Of a stretch of 61,251 bases of DNA, positions 31,546-39,417 are shown piece after piece. Under the pieces are notes generated by a model. The model did not search any database, was not told where the DNA came from, and saw only the letters and a list, made by a program, of their open reading frames with translations. The position numbers were made by a program, and so were the translations under genes. How positions within the stretch are numbered: the stretch's first letter is position 1; each line of letters opens with the position of its first letter. The stretch comes from Acidimicrobiaceae bacterium (GTDB lineage Bacteria; Actinomycetota; Acidimicrobiia; Acidimicrobiales; RAAP-2), in the NCBI GenBank assembly GCA_003152015.1, contig PLZF01000041.1, positions 18,253 to 79,503 on the forward strand. Direction: 5' to 3'.

Positions 31546-32400
31546 TCAGGCAGTGAACCGGGCTGAAGCCCCGGCATCCACGTCGATCACCGATCCGGTG
31601 ATGTGGCGGGCCCCTTCGGAGACCAGGTACACCACCGCGGCAGTGACCTCTTCGGGCTCGAGCCAGGGAACCGGCTGCACGTGGAGGCCGGCCATGACCG
31701 GGGCCACATCGTCCTTGGTGGCGTGCTCGAGGTCGGGCCGCATCAGCCGATAGAGCTCCTCGTTGTGAATCATGGGGGTCGACACGTTGCCCGGGGCAAT
31801 TACGTTGACGGTCACCCCGAAGCTGGCCAGCTCGTAGGCGGCGGACTTGCACAGCCCGATGACTCCCCACTTGGAGGCGGTATAGGCGGGGATGCCCGGT
31901 TGCGAGGTGCGACCCATCATCGACGAGATGCCGATGATCCGGCCGGAGCGCTGGGATCTCATGTGGGGCGCGGCGGCCCGGATGGCGTTGAACACACCGG
32001 TGAGGTTGATGTCGATGACATCGCCCCAATGGGCGGCATCCATGTCGCAGATCGAGCCGATGGCCGTCACCCCGGCATTGGCCAGCATGATGTCGACCGA
32101 GCCCAATGACGCCCTCACCTCGTCGACGAAGGCGATGACCGCCCCCAGGTCCCGGACGTCCACCACTTCTGACACACACCGTCGCCCGGTCGCTTCCACC
32201 AGCTCGGCCGTCTCGGCCAGGTCGTCGCGGGTGGCCAACCGGTACCCGACGGTAGCGACGTCTTCACACAGGTCGCACAGGGCCACATCCGCGCCCAGGC
32301 GGGCAAGCTCCAAGGCATGGCTCCGACCCTGGCCCCGGGCCCCTCCGGTGATGATCGCCGCTTGTCCCTGCAACGGCAGTGATGGGTCAGCCTCGCTCAT
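31546..32400 (-). CDS. Mycofactocin-type SDR oxidoreductase
   Basis: The 284-residue protein has the loop GGARGQGRSHALELARLGAD followed by CDLCE. This is the hallmark of mycofactocin-coupled SDRs, which hold NAD(H) tightly and pass electrons to the peptide-derived cofactor mycofactocin. The insert after the second strand (about 40-65), the Ser in IGISSMMG and YTASK are as in the family. ATG 32400 is preceded by AAGGAGA. No mft genes are in the window, so the cofactor must come from elsewhere. It is 33 bp from the PaaX-like gene on the same strand. Confidence 0.85.
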   Translation of the reverse strand: MSEADPSLPLQGQAAIITGGARGQGRSHALELARLGADVALCDLCEDVATVGYRLATRDDLAETAELVEATGRRCVSEVVDVRDLGAVIAFVDEVRASLGSVDIMLANAGVTAIGSICDMDAAHWGDVIDINLTGVFNAIRAAAPHMRSQRSGRIIGISSMMGRTSQPGIPAYTASKWGVIGLCKSAAYELASFGVTVNVIAPGNVSTPMIHNEELYRLMRPDLEHATKDDVAPVMAGLHVQPVPWLEPEEVTAAVVYLVSEGARHITGSVIDVDAGASARFTA

Positions 32401-32432
32401 GGGTCTCCTTGGTCGGTCGATGACGGTGGCCG

Positions 32433-33197
32433 TCAGGCGGTGCGACTCCACTTCTCGAGGATCGAGCGATAGCGGGCGTCCCAGTCGTCATACTGCTCCC
32501 TGAGTGACCCACCCGGCCAGCTGGCGGGCAGCAGTTCGACGGGCAGCAGGGGATCGGCTTGTAGGTGGCGGAGGACCGAAGCCGACAACTCGAAGCCGGG
32601 AGCCAGATCGGAGGGCCCCGTGGGGAGTTGGTCGGCCATCTGGCGCATCAGCCGGCGGGTCCGCCGTCCCCATGCCTCCACATCCCAGAGCCTGGACGCC
32701 AACTCGGTCTGGTCCTCTTCGAGCCTGGCCATCAACGCGGTGGAGTCCCGCTGCACCTCGGGGTCGAGTCGGACCTCGAGGTTGTCGGGACGCATCCATA
32801 TCCCTTCTCGCAGCTCCGCCAACCGGGCAAAGGCCAGAGCACTGCGGCGTTTGGCCCGGATCTCCGCCGAGCTTCCCGACGTGGTCACCACCACCACCCG
32901 CCACTCCCCCGACCACTGACCGGTGCGTCCGGCCCGGCTGGCTCGCTGCCGTCCTTGCCGATCGAGGAGGCGACCGGCCAATCGATACCGTCCGGCGCCG
33001 TCGGTGCTCGCCTCTCCCGATGCCACCATCCGGCTCAGTGCCACCCGGGCCCGGTTGTCATTGATCCCGAACAGGCCGGCCACATGGACCAGGTAGGCGA
33101 CCGGCAGCTCGGGGGGATCTACCCCCAGCAAGGTGCTGGCCAGGACCGATCGGGCGGTCAACGGGGCATTACGGTCTTGCGGCATCTGTTTTTTCAT
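32433..33197 (-). CDS. PaaX-family transcriptional regulator
   Basis: The 254-residue protein has the N-terminal winged helix of PaaX (TARSVLASTLLGVDPPELP, then LFGINDNRARVALSRMVASG, then GRYRLAGRL). The central domain (GEWRVVVVTTSG, LREGIWMRPDNLEVRL) and C-terminal helical domain (SILEKW) match the regulator of phenylacetate degradation. There is no paa cluster nearby. It faces a fatty acid desaturase with overlapping promoter elements, so that gene is the likely target. ATG 33197 lies within the palindrome; ATG 33185 is possible. Confidence 0.85.
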   Translation of the reverse strand: MKKQMPQDRNAPLTARSVLASTLLGVDPPELPVAYLVHVAGLFGINDNRARVALSRMVASGEASTDGAGRYRLAGRLLDRQGRQRASRAGRTGQWSGEWRVVVVTTSGSSAEIRAKRRSALAFARLAELREGIWMRPDNLEVRLDPEVQRDSTALMARLEEDQTELASRLWDVEAWGRRTRRLMRQMADQLPTGPSDLAPGFELSASVLRHLQADPLLPVELLPASWPGGSLREQYDDWDARYRSILEKWSRTA

Positions 33198-33213
33198 TGT
33201 AATATACAAACCG
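33197..33213. promoter_or_regulatory. Palindromic operator and leaderless promoter of the desaturase
   Basis: TTGTAATATACAA (33197-33209) is a perfect 13-bp inverted repeat between the divergent PaaX-like and desaturase genes. It contains TAATAT (33200-33205), a -10 box placed 7 bp before GTG 33213, so the desaturase mRNA is probably leaderless. A protein bound here would block both genes. Confidence 0.65.
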
Positions 33214-34160
33214 TGACAGCCACCATGGCGCCCGACGCCGCAGTGCGTCCGTCGGTATTGCCCACGGACCGCCTGTTGGTCAGTGGCAAATGCCGGCCCG
33301 AGCTACGCCAGGACCTCCGGCGGATCAACGATTTCCGCAACGCTCTCACTGTCGGCGGACTGTGGGTGTGGGTGATGGCCATGGTCGCTTTGGCGGTGTG
33401 GATCGACAACCCCTTGGCGTACCTGGCGGTGTTCATCCTGATGGGCCCGATCCACGCCCGCTTCGCCATCCTCATGCACGAGGCGGCCCACAAACTCCTC
33501 TTCACCAGCAAGAGGATCAACGACTGGGTCGGGACCTGGGTCGTCGCCTACCCGGCGTTGGTTCCCATTCAGCTCTACCGGCGGGGCCACTTCTCCCATC
33601 ACCGCCAGGAGTTCGGGCCGGAGGAGCCGGACATGGCCTACTACGGCGGTTACCAGTGTGACCGACGTACCCTGGCCCGACGGCTGGTACGCGACGCGGT
33701 GGGCATCTCGGGATGGAAGAACCTCTCCCCGCTGTTGAAATCGGTGAAGGTGCGGGCCTACCGGCCGGTGGCACTCCCGATCATCGGCATGCAGGTCGGA
33801 CTGTGGGCGGTGGCATGGGCGGCCACCGGTCGGTGGTGGATCTACCCGCTGTTGTGGTTGGCACCGTGGATGACCCAGTGGAAGGTGATCAACCGGCTAC
33901 GCGCCATCGCCGAACACGGAGGCATGGAGGCGAGCGACGACCGCCGAGTGACCACCCATAACGTCCGCCAGTCACTGCTGGCCCGGTTCTGGATCGTCCC
34001 CTACAACACCGGTTGGCATCTGGCCCATCACGTGGACATGGGCATCCCGTTCCGCAATCTCCCCAGATTCCACGCCGAGTTGATCGAAGCCGGTTACGTG
34101 ACCCCCGGCATCACCTATCCCAACTACCGCTCGCTGTGGAAGGCCCTCGCCTCCGCCTGA
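33213..34160 (+). CDS. Fatty acid desaturase family protein
   Basis: The 315-residue protein has three His boxes: HEAAH (about residue 90), HFSHH (about 129) and HLAHH (about 271), as needed to bind the di-iron centre of membrane desaturases and hydroxylases. Hydrophobic pairs flank them (VWVMAMVALAVWI, YLAVFILMGP, IGMQVGLWAVAWAA). It should insert a double bond or hydroxyl in a lipid acyl chain or carotenoid-type substrate, using ferredoxin or cytochrome. GTG 33213 fits a leaderless start; ATG 33225 is an alternative. It is probably controlled by the divergent PaaX-like gene. Confidence 0.88.
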   Translation: MTATMAPDAAVRPSVLPTDRLLVSGKCRPELRQDLRRINDFRNALTVGGLWVWVMAMVALAVWIDNPLAYLAVFILMGPIHARFAILMHEAAHKLLFTSKRINDWVGTWVVAYPALVPIQLYRRGHFSHHRQEFGPEEPDMAYYGGYQCDRRTLARRLVRDAVGISGWKNLSPLLKSVKVRAYRPVALPIIGMQVGLWAVAWAATGRWWIYPLLWLAPWMTQWKVINRLRAIAEHGGMEASDDRRVTTHNVRQSLLARFWIVPYNTGWHLAHHVDMGIPFRNLPRFHAELIEAGYVTPGITYPNYRSLWKALASA

Positions 34161-34167
34161 GCGTTGC

Positions 34168-35814
34168 CTAGCCGATCCGACCTCGCAGCTTGCGGTAGTG
34201 GCGCACAAGTTCGGCCGTCGAGGCGTCCTGGTCGGAAAGATCCGGCGCTGCGGTGTCGATGAGTACCGGAGCCAGTTGCTTGGCCATCACCTTGCCCAAC
34301 TCCACCCCCCACTGGTCGAACGAGTCGATCCCCCAGATGACCCCTTCGGTAAAGACGGTGTGCTCATAGAGGGCCACCAGTTGGCCCAGCACCGACGGGG
34401 TCAACTTGGGCGCCACGATGGTGGAGCTGGGCCGATTGCCGGGCATCACCTTGTGGGGCACCAACTCGGCGGGGGTTCCATCTGCCGCCACCTGCTCGGC
34501 GGTGCGCCCGAAGGCCAACACCTTCGACTGGGCGAAGCAGTTGGCCATGAGCAGGTCCTGCTGGTCGCCGGTCTCGTGGGTGGAGTCGACGAATCCGATG
34601 AAGTCGGCGGGGATGAGCTTGGTGCCCTGATGGATGAGTTGATAAAAGGCGTGTTGCCCGTTGGTCCCGGGCTCGCCCCAAAAGATCTCTCCGGTCTGCC
34701 CGGTGACCGGCGACCCGTCGCGTTTCACCGACTTGCCGTTCGATTCCATGGTCAACTGCTGCAGATAGGCCGGGAAGCGGGCCAACCGCTGGTTGTAGGG
34801 CAGCACCGCGTGGGTCTGGGCGCCGAAGAAGTTGTTGTACCAGACGTTGAGCATCCCCTGGATGACCGGCATGTTGGCCTCCAGCGGAGCAGTGGCGAAG
34901 TGCCGATCCATGGCGTAGAAGCCGGTCAGCATTTCGGCGAAGGCATCGGGCCCGATGGCCAGCATCAAGGAGAAGCCGATGGCGGAGTCGTAGGAGTAGC
35001 GACCGCCCACCCAATCCCAGAAGCCGAACATGTTGGCCGGGTCGATCCCGAACTCGGTGACCGCCTCCTCATTGGTGGAGACGGCCACGAAATGTTTGGC
35101 CACCGCCTCGTTGCCGGCCCCAATCCCGGTGAGCAGCCACTCCCGGGCGGCGGCGGCATTGGTCAGGGTCTCGAGGGTGGTGAACGTCTTGGAACTGACC
35201 ACGAATAGCGTCTCGGCCGGATTGAGGTCGCGAGTCTTGTTGAAGAGGTCGACCGGGTCGACGTTGGAGACGAACCGGCAGGTGATGTCGTCAGCGGCGT
35301 AGTCGGCCAGGGCTTCATAGGCCATGGCCGGGCCCAAGTCCGATCCCCCGATGCCGATGTTGACCACCGCGGTGATCCGGTGACCGGTGTGGCCTGTCCA
35401 CTCCCCCGAGCGGATGCGCTGGGCCACCTCACCCATGCGGTCGAGTACCTGGTGGACGTCGCCCACCACGCTTTGCCCGTCGACGGTCAGCTGAGCATCC
35501 CTGGGCATCCGGAGCGCCACGTGGAGCACGGCACGGCCCTCGGTGGTGTTGATGTGCTGGCCGGCGAACATGGCGTCGCGTCGCGCTTCGACGCCGGCCG
35601 CCCGGGCCACCGCCATCAGGGCGGTCATGGTCTCCTCGGTAACCCGGTGCTTGGAGTAGTCGAGATAGAGATCGGCGGCGCTCACCGTCATCCGGGTCCC
35701 GCGCTCGGGATCGGCGTCAAACAAGTGGCGCAGGCTGTCCTGGCCGATCTGGTCGAAATAGCCGCTGAGGAGACGCCACTCCTCGGTCCCGGTGATGTCG
35801 TCTACGTCGGTCAT
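34168..35814 (-). CDS. pgi: Glucose-6-phosphate isomerase
   Basis: The 548-residue length is typical of the family. Phosphate-sugar binding phrases are [16 protein letters not shown] (near 155), [16 protein letters not shown] (near 200) and GGRYS (near 270). The signature [11 protein letters not shown] (about 355) and the Glu and His catalytic neighbourhood ([15 protein letters not shown] near 390) are intact, as is the Lys near the end ([13 protein letters not shown]). It converts glucose 6-phosphate and fructose 6-phosphate. It is transcribed toward the desaturase gene, with only 7 bp between the two stop codons. Confidence 0.97.
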   Translation of the reverse strand: MTDVDDITGTEEWRLLSGYFDQIGQDSLRHLFDADPERGTRMTVSAADLYLDYSKHRVTEETMTALMAVARAAGVEARRDAMFAGQHINTTEGRAVLHVALRMPRDAQLTVDGQSVVGDVHQVLDRMGEVAQRIRSGEWTGHTGHRITAVVNIGIGGSDLGPAMAYEALADYAADDITCRFVSNVDPVDLFNKTRDLNPAETLFVVSSKTFTTLETLTNAAAAREWLLTGIGAGNEAVAKHFVAVSTNEEAVTEFGIDPANMFGFWDWVGGRYSYDSAIGFSLMLAIGPDAFAEMLTGFYAMDRHFATAPLEANMPVIQGMLNVWYNNFFGAQTHAVLPYNQRLARFPAYLQQLTMESNGKSVKRDGSPVTGQTGEIFWGEPGTNGQHAFYQLIHQGTKLIPADFIGFVDSTHETGDQQDLLMANCFAQSKVLAFGRTAEQVAADGTPAELVPHKVMPGNRPSSTIVAPKLTPSVLGQLVALYEHTVFTEGVIWGIDSFDQWGVELGKVMAKQLAPVLIDTAAPDLSDQDASTAELVRHYRKLRGRIG

Positions 35815-35896
35815 GCTGGGCTCCGTTCCCGTGGTGATCAGACCGACCCGGGATTCCGGGTGCTCTTCGCACCGTACTGCGACCGAAACGGAACGA

Positions 35897-37441
35897 TCAG
35901 GTGGCCGGGGTCAGGGAGGGTTCGTTGGTGGGCTCGCTGGAGGGCTCGGACCCCAGCTCCCCACCCGGTCCGGCGGCAATCCGGGCCTTCTTGTTCTCGT
36001 CGGACTGCGCCTTGGCGTTGGCCTTGGCCTGGCTGTGGCGGACCATGGTGTTGGCGGCATCGGCATCGCTGATGGTGAGTGCCACCAGGGAGCCGAGGAC
36101 GGCGATACCGGCGGCCGCCATGAAGGCCACGTGATACGCAGCCAGGTTGGCGGTGAGGTGACCCCTCGCCACGTGTTCGGTGCCCACCGCGGCCAACACG
36201 GTGGAGAGAATGGCCACACCGATGGCACTTCCCAACTGGCGCTCACTGTTGAACAGTGATGACGCCTGCCCAGTATCGGCATGGGAGATGGTGGCAAACG
36301 ATGCCGCCTGGCTCGAGATGAATACTTGCGCCATCGAAAGTCCCATGGTGAACATGAGCAGCCGCATCCACCACAAGTCGGTGCCGAAGCCGATCAGGGT
36401 CATCAATCCGATCGACACCGCCACCCCGAGTAACCCGCCGACCACCAGCCGGCGTGGCCCGAGGTTGGGGTAGAGGTAGCGGCTGGCGAACTGGGCGCCG
36501 ACCATGATGCCGATGGCCTCGGGGAAGGTATTCAACCCTGACTGCAGTGCCGAGAGCCCGAGAGCCAACTGAAAGAAGAGGGGCACCACGAACAGCACGC
36601 CCAGAAACGCCATCATCGACAGAATCAGCACCAGGCTGGTGGAGCGGAACAGTCGGTCGGCGAACAGTCGCAGGTGCAGCAAGGGGGCCTTGGTGCGCAG
36701 CTCGATCACCACCATGACGATGATCATGGCCAGGCCCACCACAATGGCCGCGACGATCATCGGCGAGCCCCATCCCCGGTTGGGTGCTTCACTGATACCG
36801 AACATCAGCAGGGCGAAACCCACCCCGGACAGCACAAATCCCGGGATGTCGAACCGGCCTTTGACCGAATGGCGTTGCTCCTCCAGACAGATGAAGCCGA
36901 ACAGGAAGGCCAGGATCCCGATGGGGAGGTTGACGAAGAAGACCCACCGCCACGACAGATCGGTCACCAACAGTCCTCCGAGCACCGGACCCACGGCCGG
37001 GGCGACGGCTGTGGGAACTGTGAGAATGCTCGCGGCCCTCACCCGTTCCGCCGGCGGGAAGGCGCGGAACAGCATGGCCATCCCCACCGGGGTCAACATG
37101 CCCCCGCCCACCCCCTGGATGACCCGGAACAGCACCAGTTGCGAGAGGGTCCCGGCCATACCGCACAACACCGAGGACGCGGTGAAGATGGCGATGGCGA
37201 TGAGCAGCACTCGCTTCATGCCGAACCGGTCACCCAGCCATCCGGCGGCCGGAATGAAGACGGCCAGGCTCACCAGGAACCCGATCACGATGGAGTCGAG
37301 GCTGGCTGTGCTCTCGTGGAACTGCTTGCCGATGCTGGGCAGGGCCACATTGACGATGGTGATGTCCATGATGCTCATGAACATGGCGGAGACGAAGACG
37401 ACGCTTACCGCGACCTTCTGGCTGATGTGAATACGGGGCAT
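35897..37441 (-). CDS. DHA2-family MFS drug transporter
   Basis: The 514-residue protein has the 14-helix layout of EmrB/QacA-type proton antiporters. TM1 carries the phrase [19 protein letters not shown], and the motif A loop reads [14 protein letters not shown]. Motif C (GPVLGGLLV) and the helix pair FFVNLPIGI are also present. A charged C-terminal tail (about 480-514) ends the protein. It probably exports drugs or other lipophilic compounds. ATG 37441 follows AGGAC; a longer start adds 15 residues without support. The decayed transporter fragment at 1408 belongs to the same family. Confidence 0.92.
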   Translation of the reverse strand: MPRIHISQKVAVSVVFVSAMFMSIMDITIVNVALPSIGKQFHESTASLDSIVIGFLVSLAVFIPAAGWLGDRFGMKRVLLIAIAIFTASSVLCGMAGTLSQLVLFRVIQGVGGGMLTPVGMAMLFRAFPPAERVRAASILTVPTAVAPAVGPVLGGLLVTDLSWRWVFFVNLPIGILAFLFGFICLEEQRHSVKGRFDIPGFVLSGVGFALLMFGISEAPNRGWGSPMIVAAIVVGLAMIIVMVVIELRTKAPLLHLRLFADRLFRSTSLVLILSMMAFLGVLFVVPLFFQLALGLSALQSGLNTFPEAIGIMVGAQFASRYLYPNLGPRRLVVGGLLGVAVSIGLMTLIGFGTDLWWMRLLMFTMGLSMAQVFISSQAASFATISHADTGQASSLFNSERQLGSAIGVAILSTVLAAVGTEHVARGHLTANLAAYHVAFMAAAGIAVLGSLVALTISDADAANTMVRHSQAKANAKAQSDENKKARIAAGPGGELGSEPSSEPTNEPSLTPAT

Positions 37442-37548
37442 ACGAAGTCCTCGACTGACAGGTGGGTGTTTCGGGTGCCTCGGCACACTACGAACTACCT
37501 AAGGTGAACGCCGATGGCTCCCCGATCATTCCAGCCGGGGCCGATCGG

Positions 37549-37950
37549 TCAGCCGGACACGAAGCTGAAGCGCACCGTCCGATGGGGATTGTCCTCGTTG
37601 GTGTCCACCAGCACCACTTTTTGCCATATTCCCAACTGCAGGGTGCCGTCGAATACCGGCAGCACCATGGACGGACTGATAAAGACCGGGAGGACGTGGT
37701 CGGCACCGTGTCCAGCGGCGCCGTGCCGGTGCCGGTAGCGGTCGTCCCGGGGCAGCAGGCGTTCGACGGCCTCGACCAGGTCCGACTCCGACCCGGACCC
37801 CAGCTCCATCAGGGCCACCCCGGCGGTGGCGTGGGGGGCGAACACGTGCACCAGCCCGTCTCCCTTGCCCTCACAAAACGACGACACTGCTCCGGTCAGG
37901 TCGACCACCTGGCGACCAGAAGTGTCCACCCCGATGAGCTGAGTCTCCAT
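37549..37950 (-). CDS. YjbQ-family (UPF0047) protein
   Basis: The 133-residue protein matches YjbQ in full: VHVFAPHATAGVALMELGSG, then the HGAAGHGADHVLPVFISPS stretch, then LQLGIWQKVVLVDTNEDNPH. The conserved H and E residues form a probable metal or substrate site. Family members have weak thiamine phosphate synthase activity when overproduced; the true role is unsettled. It is divergent from the fluoride operon. Confidence 0.9.
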   Translation of the reverse strand: METQLIGVDTSGRQVVDLTGAVSSFCEGKGDGLVHVFAPHATAGVALMELGSGSESDLVEAVERLLPRDDRYRHRHGAAGHGADHVLPVFISPSMVLPVFDGTLQLGIWQKVVLVDTNEDNPHRTVRFSFVSG

Positions 37951-37986
37951 GTCCGCATCCTGCCACCCGCCCACACATGGCCGCTC

Positions 37987-37992
37987 TACACT
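37987..37992 (+). promoter_or_regulatory. -10 box of the fluoride operon
   Basis: TACACT is a good -10 box that puts transcription start at about 37998-38000, exactly at the first bases of the fluoride aptamer. A clear -35 is not visible. Confidence 0.6.
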
Positions 37993-37997
37993 GAGCG

Positions 37998-38046
37998 AGG
38001 CGATGGAGCTCGCCCCAACCGCCGGCGACGGCTGATGGCTCCTACC
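37998..38046 (+). ncRNA. Fluoride riboswitch (crcB motif)
   Basis: The segment carries the conserved parts of the crcB aptamer in order: GGCGATGGAGCTCGCC (first stem with loop), then the CAACCGCC stretch, then GACGGCTGATGGCTCCTACC, whose TGATGGCTCCTAC end is the family's strongest signature. The pseudoknot between the first loop and downstream bases is possible. It ends 37 nt before the GTG of crcB. Fluoride riboswitches turn on export genes when fluoride binds. The expression platform could hide the GGAAGGAGAG ribosome binding site at about 38070. Confidence 0.9.
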
Positions 38047-38082
38047 GGAACACCGCGAGTCGTGACACCGGAAGGAGAGTCT

Positions 38083-38589
38083 GTGCCCTCACCGACGAAG
38101 CGAGCCACCGGACGGGACGCCGCGTCCGTACTCCGCATCGTTGTCATCGCCGCCGGCGGTGCCCTCGGCACCCTGGCTCGCTACGAGGTAAACCAAGCGG
38201 TGGTCGTCTCCGCCAATGGATTCCCATGGGCCACATTCGCCGTCAATGTGGTCGGCTCTCTACTGCTGGGGGTGATCATCACCGTGGTGGCCGAACGGTG
38301 GCCCCCTACCCGCTACGTCCTGCCGTTTGCCGCCATCGGGTTCTGCGGCGGATTCACCACCTTCTCCACCTTGATGGTCGAAGCCGTCCGGCGGACTCAG
38401 GACGGCTATCCGACTCTGGGCGTCGTCTACCTGTTCGCCTCGGTGGTGGCCGGTGTGGTGGCAGTGGGGCTCGGTGTCCTTTTGGCCCGCAGCCGGCGGG
38501 TCGGCACCTCAGGTCTGCTGAGTACCGATCCTGACTCCGAACTCGACGCCCATCCCGAACTCGAACCCGAACAAAGGACAACCCCATGA
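38083..38589 (+). CDS. crcB: Fluoride channel CrcB/FluC, first subunit
   Basis: The 168-residue protein has four hydrophobic helices. It shows the FluC phrases GGALGTLARYEV (helix 1), FPWATFAVNVVGSLLLG (helix 2, with the conserved Asn) and GFCGGFTTFSTLMVE (helix 3, with the F-T-T-F-S-T pore motif). The C-terminal tail of about 35 residues is hydrophilic. FluC forms a dual-topology dimer; two different genes in one operon give a heterodimer in many actinobacteria. GTG 38083 lies behind GGAAGGAGAG. The upstream aptamer controls it. Confidence 0.93.
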   Translation: MPSPTKRATGRDAASVLRIVVIAAGGALGTLARYEVNQAVVVSANGFPWATFAVNVVGSLLLGVIITVVAERWPPTRYVLPFAAIGFCGGFTTFSTLMVEAVRRTQDGYPTLGVVYLFASVVAGVVAVGLGVLLARSRRVGTSGLLSTDPDSELDAHPELEPEQRTTP

Positions 38590-38948
38590 CCACTCTCTCC
38601 GGACCGGCCGAACGCCTCACCATCTATATCGGCGAGTCAGACCGCCATCATCACGTGGCCATGCACGCGGAGATCATCCACCGGGCCCATGCCGCCGGCA
38701 TGGCCGGTGCTTCGGCGTGGAAGGGCTTTGAAGGGTACGGCGCCAACAATCACATCCACACCACCCGTATCCTCAGTCTCAGCGATGACCTGCCCATCAT
38801 GGTGGAGATCATCGACACCACCGAGAAGATCGACGCCTTTCTGCCCCAGATCCGTGACCTGGACGTGAGTGGTCTCGTGGTGCGGGAGCCGATTCAGGTG
38901 GTCTCCTACGGCTCCGGTCCGACTCCCGATCCGGGGGCGACCACGTGA
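38586..38948 (+). CDS. DUF190 protein of the fluoride operon
   Basis: The 120-residue protein matches DUF190: LTIYIGESDRHHHVAMHAEI, then HAAGMAGASAWKGFEGYG, then ILSLSDDLPIMVEIID. The fold is PII-like. DUF190 genes are often next to crcB. The gene overlaps crcB by four bases (ATGA) and the second crcB by four bases (GTGA), so the three are coupled. A regulatory or sensing role at the channel is likely by analogy to PII-like proteins, not shown. Confidence 0.9.
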   Translation: MTTLSGPAERLTIYIGESDRHHHVAMHAEIIHRAHAAGMAGASAWKGFEGYGANNHIHTTRILSLSDDLPIMVEIIDTTEKIDAFLPQIRDLDVSGLVVREPIQVVSYGSGPTPDPGATT

Positions 38949-39313
38949 TCATCGGCGGTCTGATGATCGCCGGGGGAGCCGGGGCGGTCCTCCGGTATCT
39001 GGTCGACCGGTTGGTCCAGGAGAGGGTCGAATCCGACTTTCCCTACGGGACCCTGTTGATCAATGTGACCGGCTCGCTGGTTCTGGGCTTCCTCACCGGG
39101 TCGGCTCTCCATCACGGCCTGGCCGCCAACTGGGTGACGGTGTTCGGCACGGGTCTGATCGGCGCCTACACCACGTTCTCGACGTTCACCTACGACACCT
39201 TTCGGCTGTTCGGGAGCGATGCGCCTGCCGCCGCGGTGACAAACGTGCTCGTCAGCCTGGTGGCTGGGCTGGGTGCCGCCATCGCCGGGCTGGCGCTCGG
39301 CACGCTCATCTGA
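38945..39313 (+). CDS. crcB: Fluoride channel CrcB/FluC, second subunit
   Basis: The 122-residue protein has the same pattern as the first subunit: GGAGAVLRYLVDRL, FPYGTLLINVTGSLVLGF and GLIGAYTTFSTFTYDT. The pore phrase Y-T-T-F-S-T is conserved. It differs enough from the first subunit to suit a heterodimeric channel. It starts on GTG 38945, overlapping the DUF190 gene. Fluoride leaves the cell passively through the dimer. Confidence 0.93.
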   Translation: MIIGGLMIAGGAGAVLRYLVDRLVQERVESDFPYGTLLINVTGSLVLGFLTGSALHHGLAANWVTVFGTGLIGAYTTFSTFTYDTFRLFGSDAPAAAVTNVLVSLVAGLGAAIAGLALGTLI

Positions 39314-39417
39314 AACCCATGGCGGCCACCGGCCAGGCACCGGCCGGGAATACTCACATCGGCATTCGGTTGATATAGCAACAGTTACAACTGACAGCTG
39401 AGCCGAACGGAGTACCA

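Noticed and set aside
39314-39417. HspR/HAIR or CIRCE element before lon
   Set aside because: No CTTGAGT-n7-ACTCAAG or CIRCE-like repeat is present; only short arms are seen.
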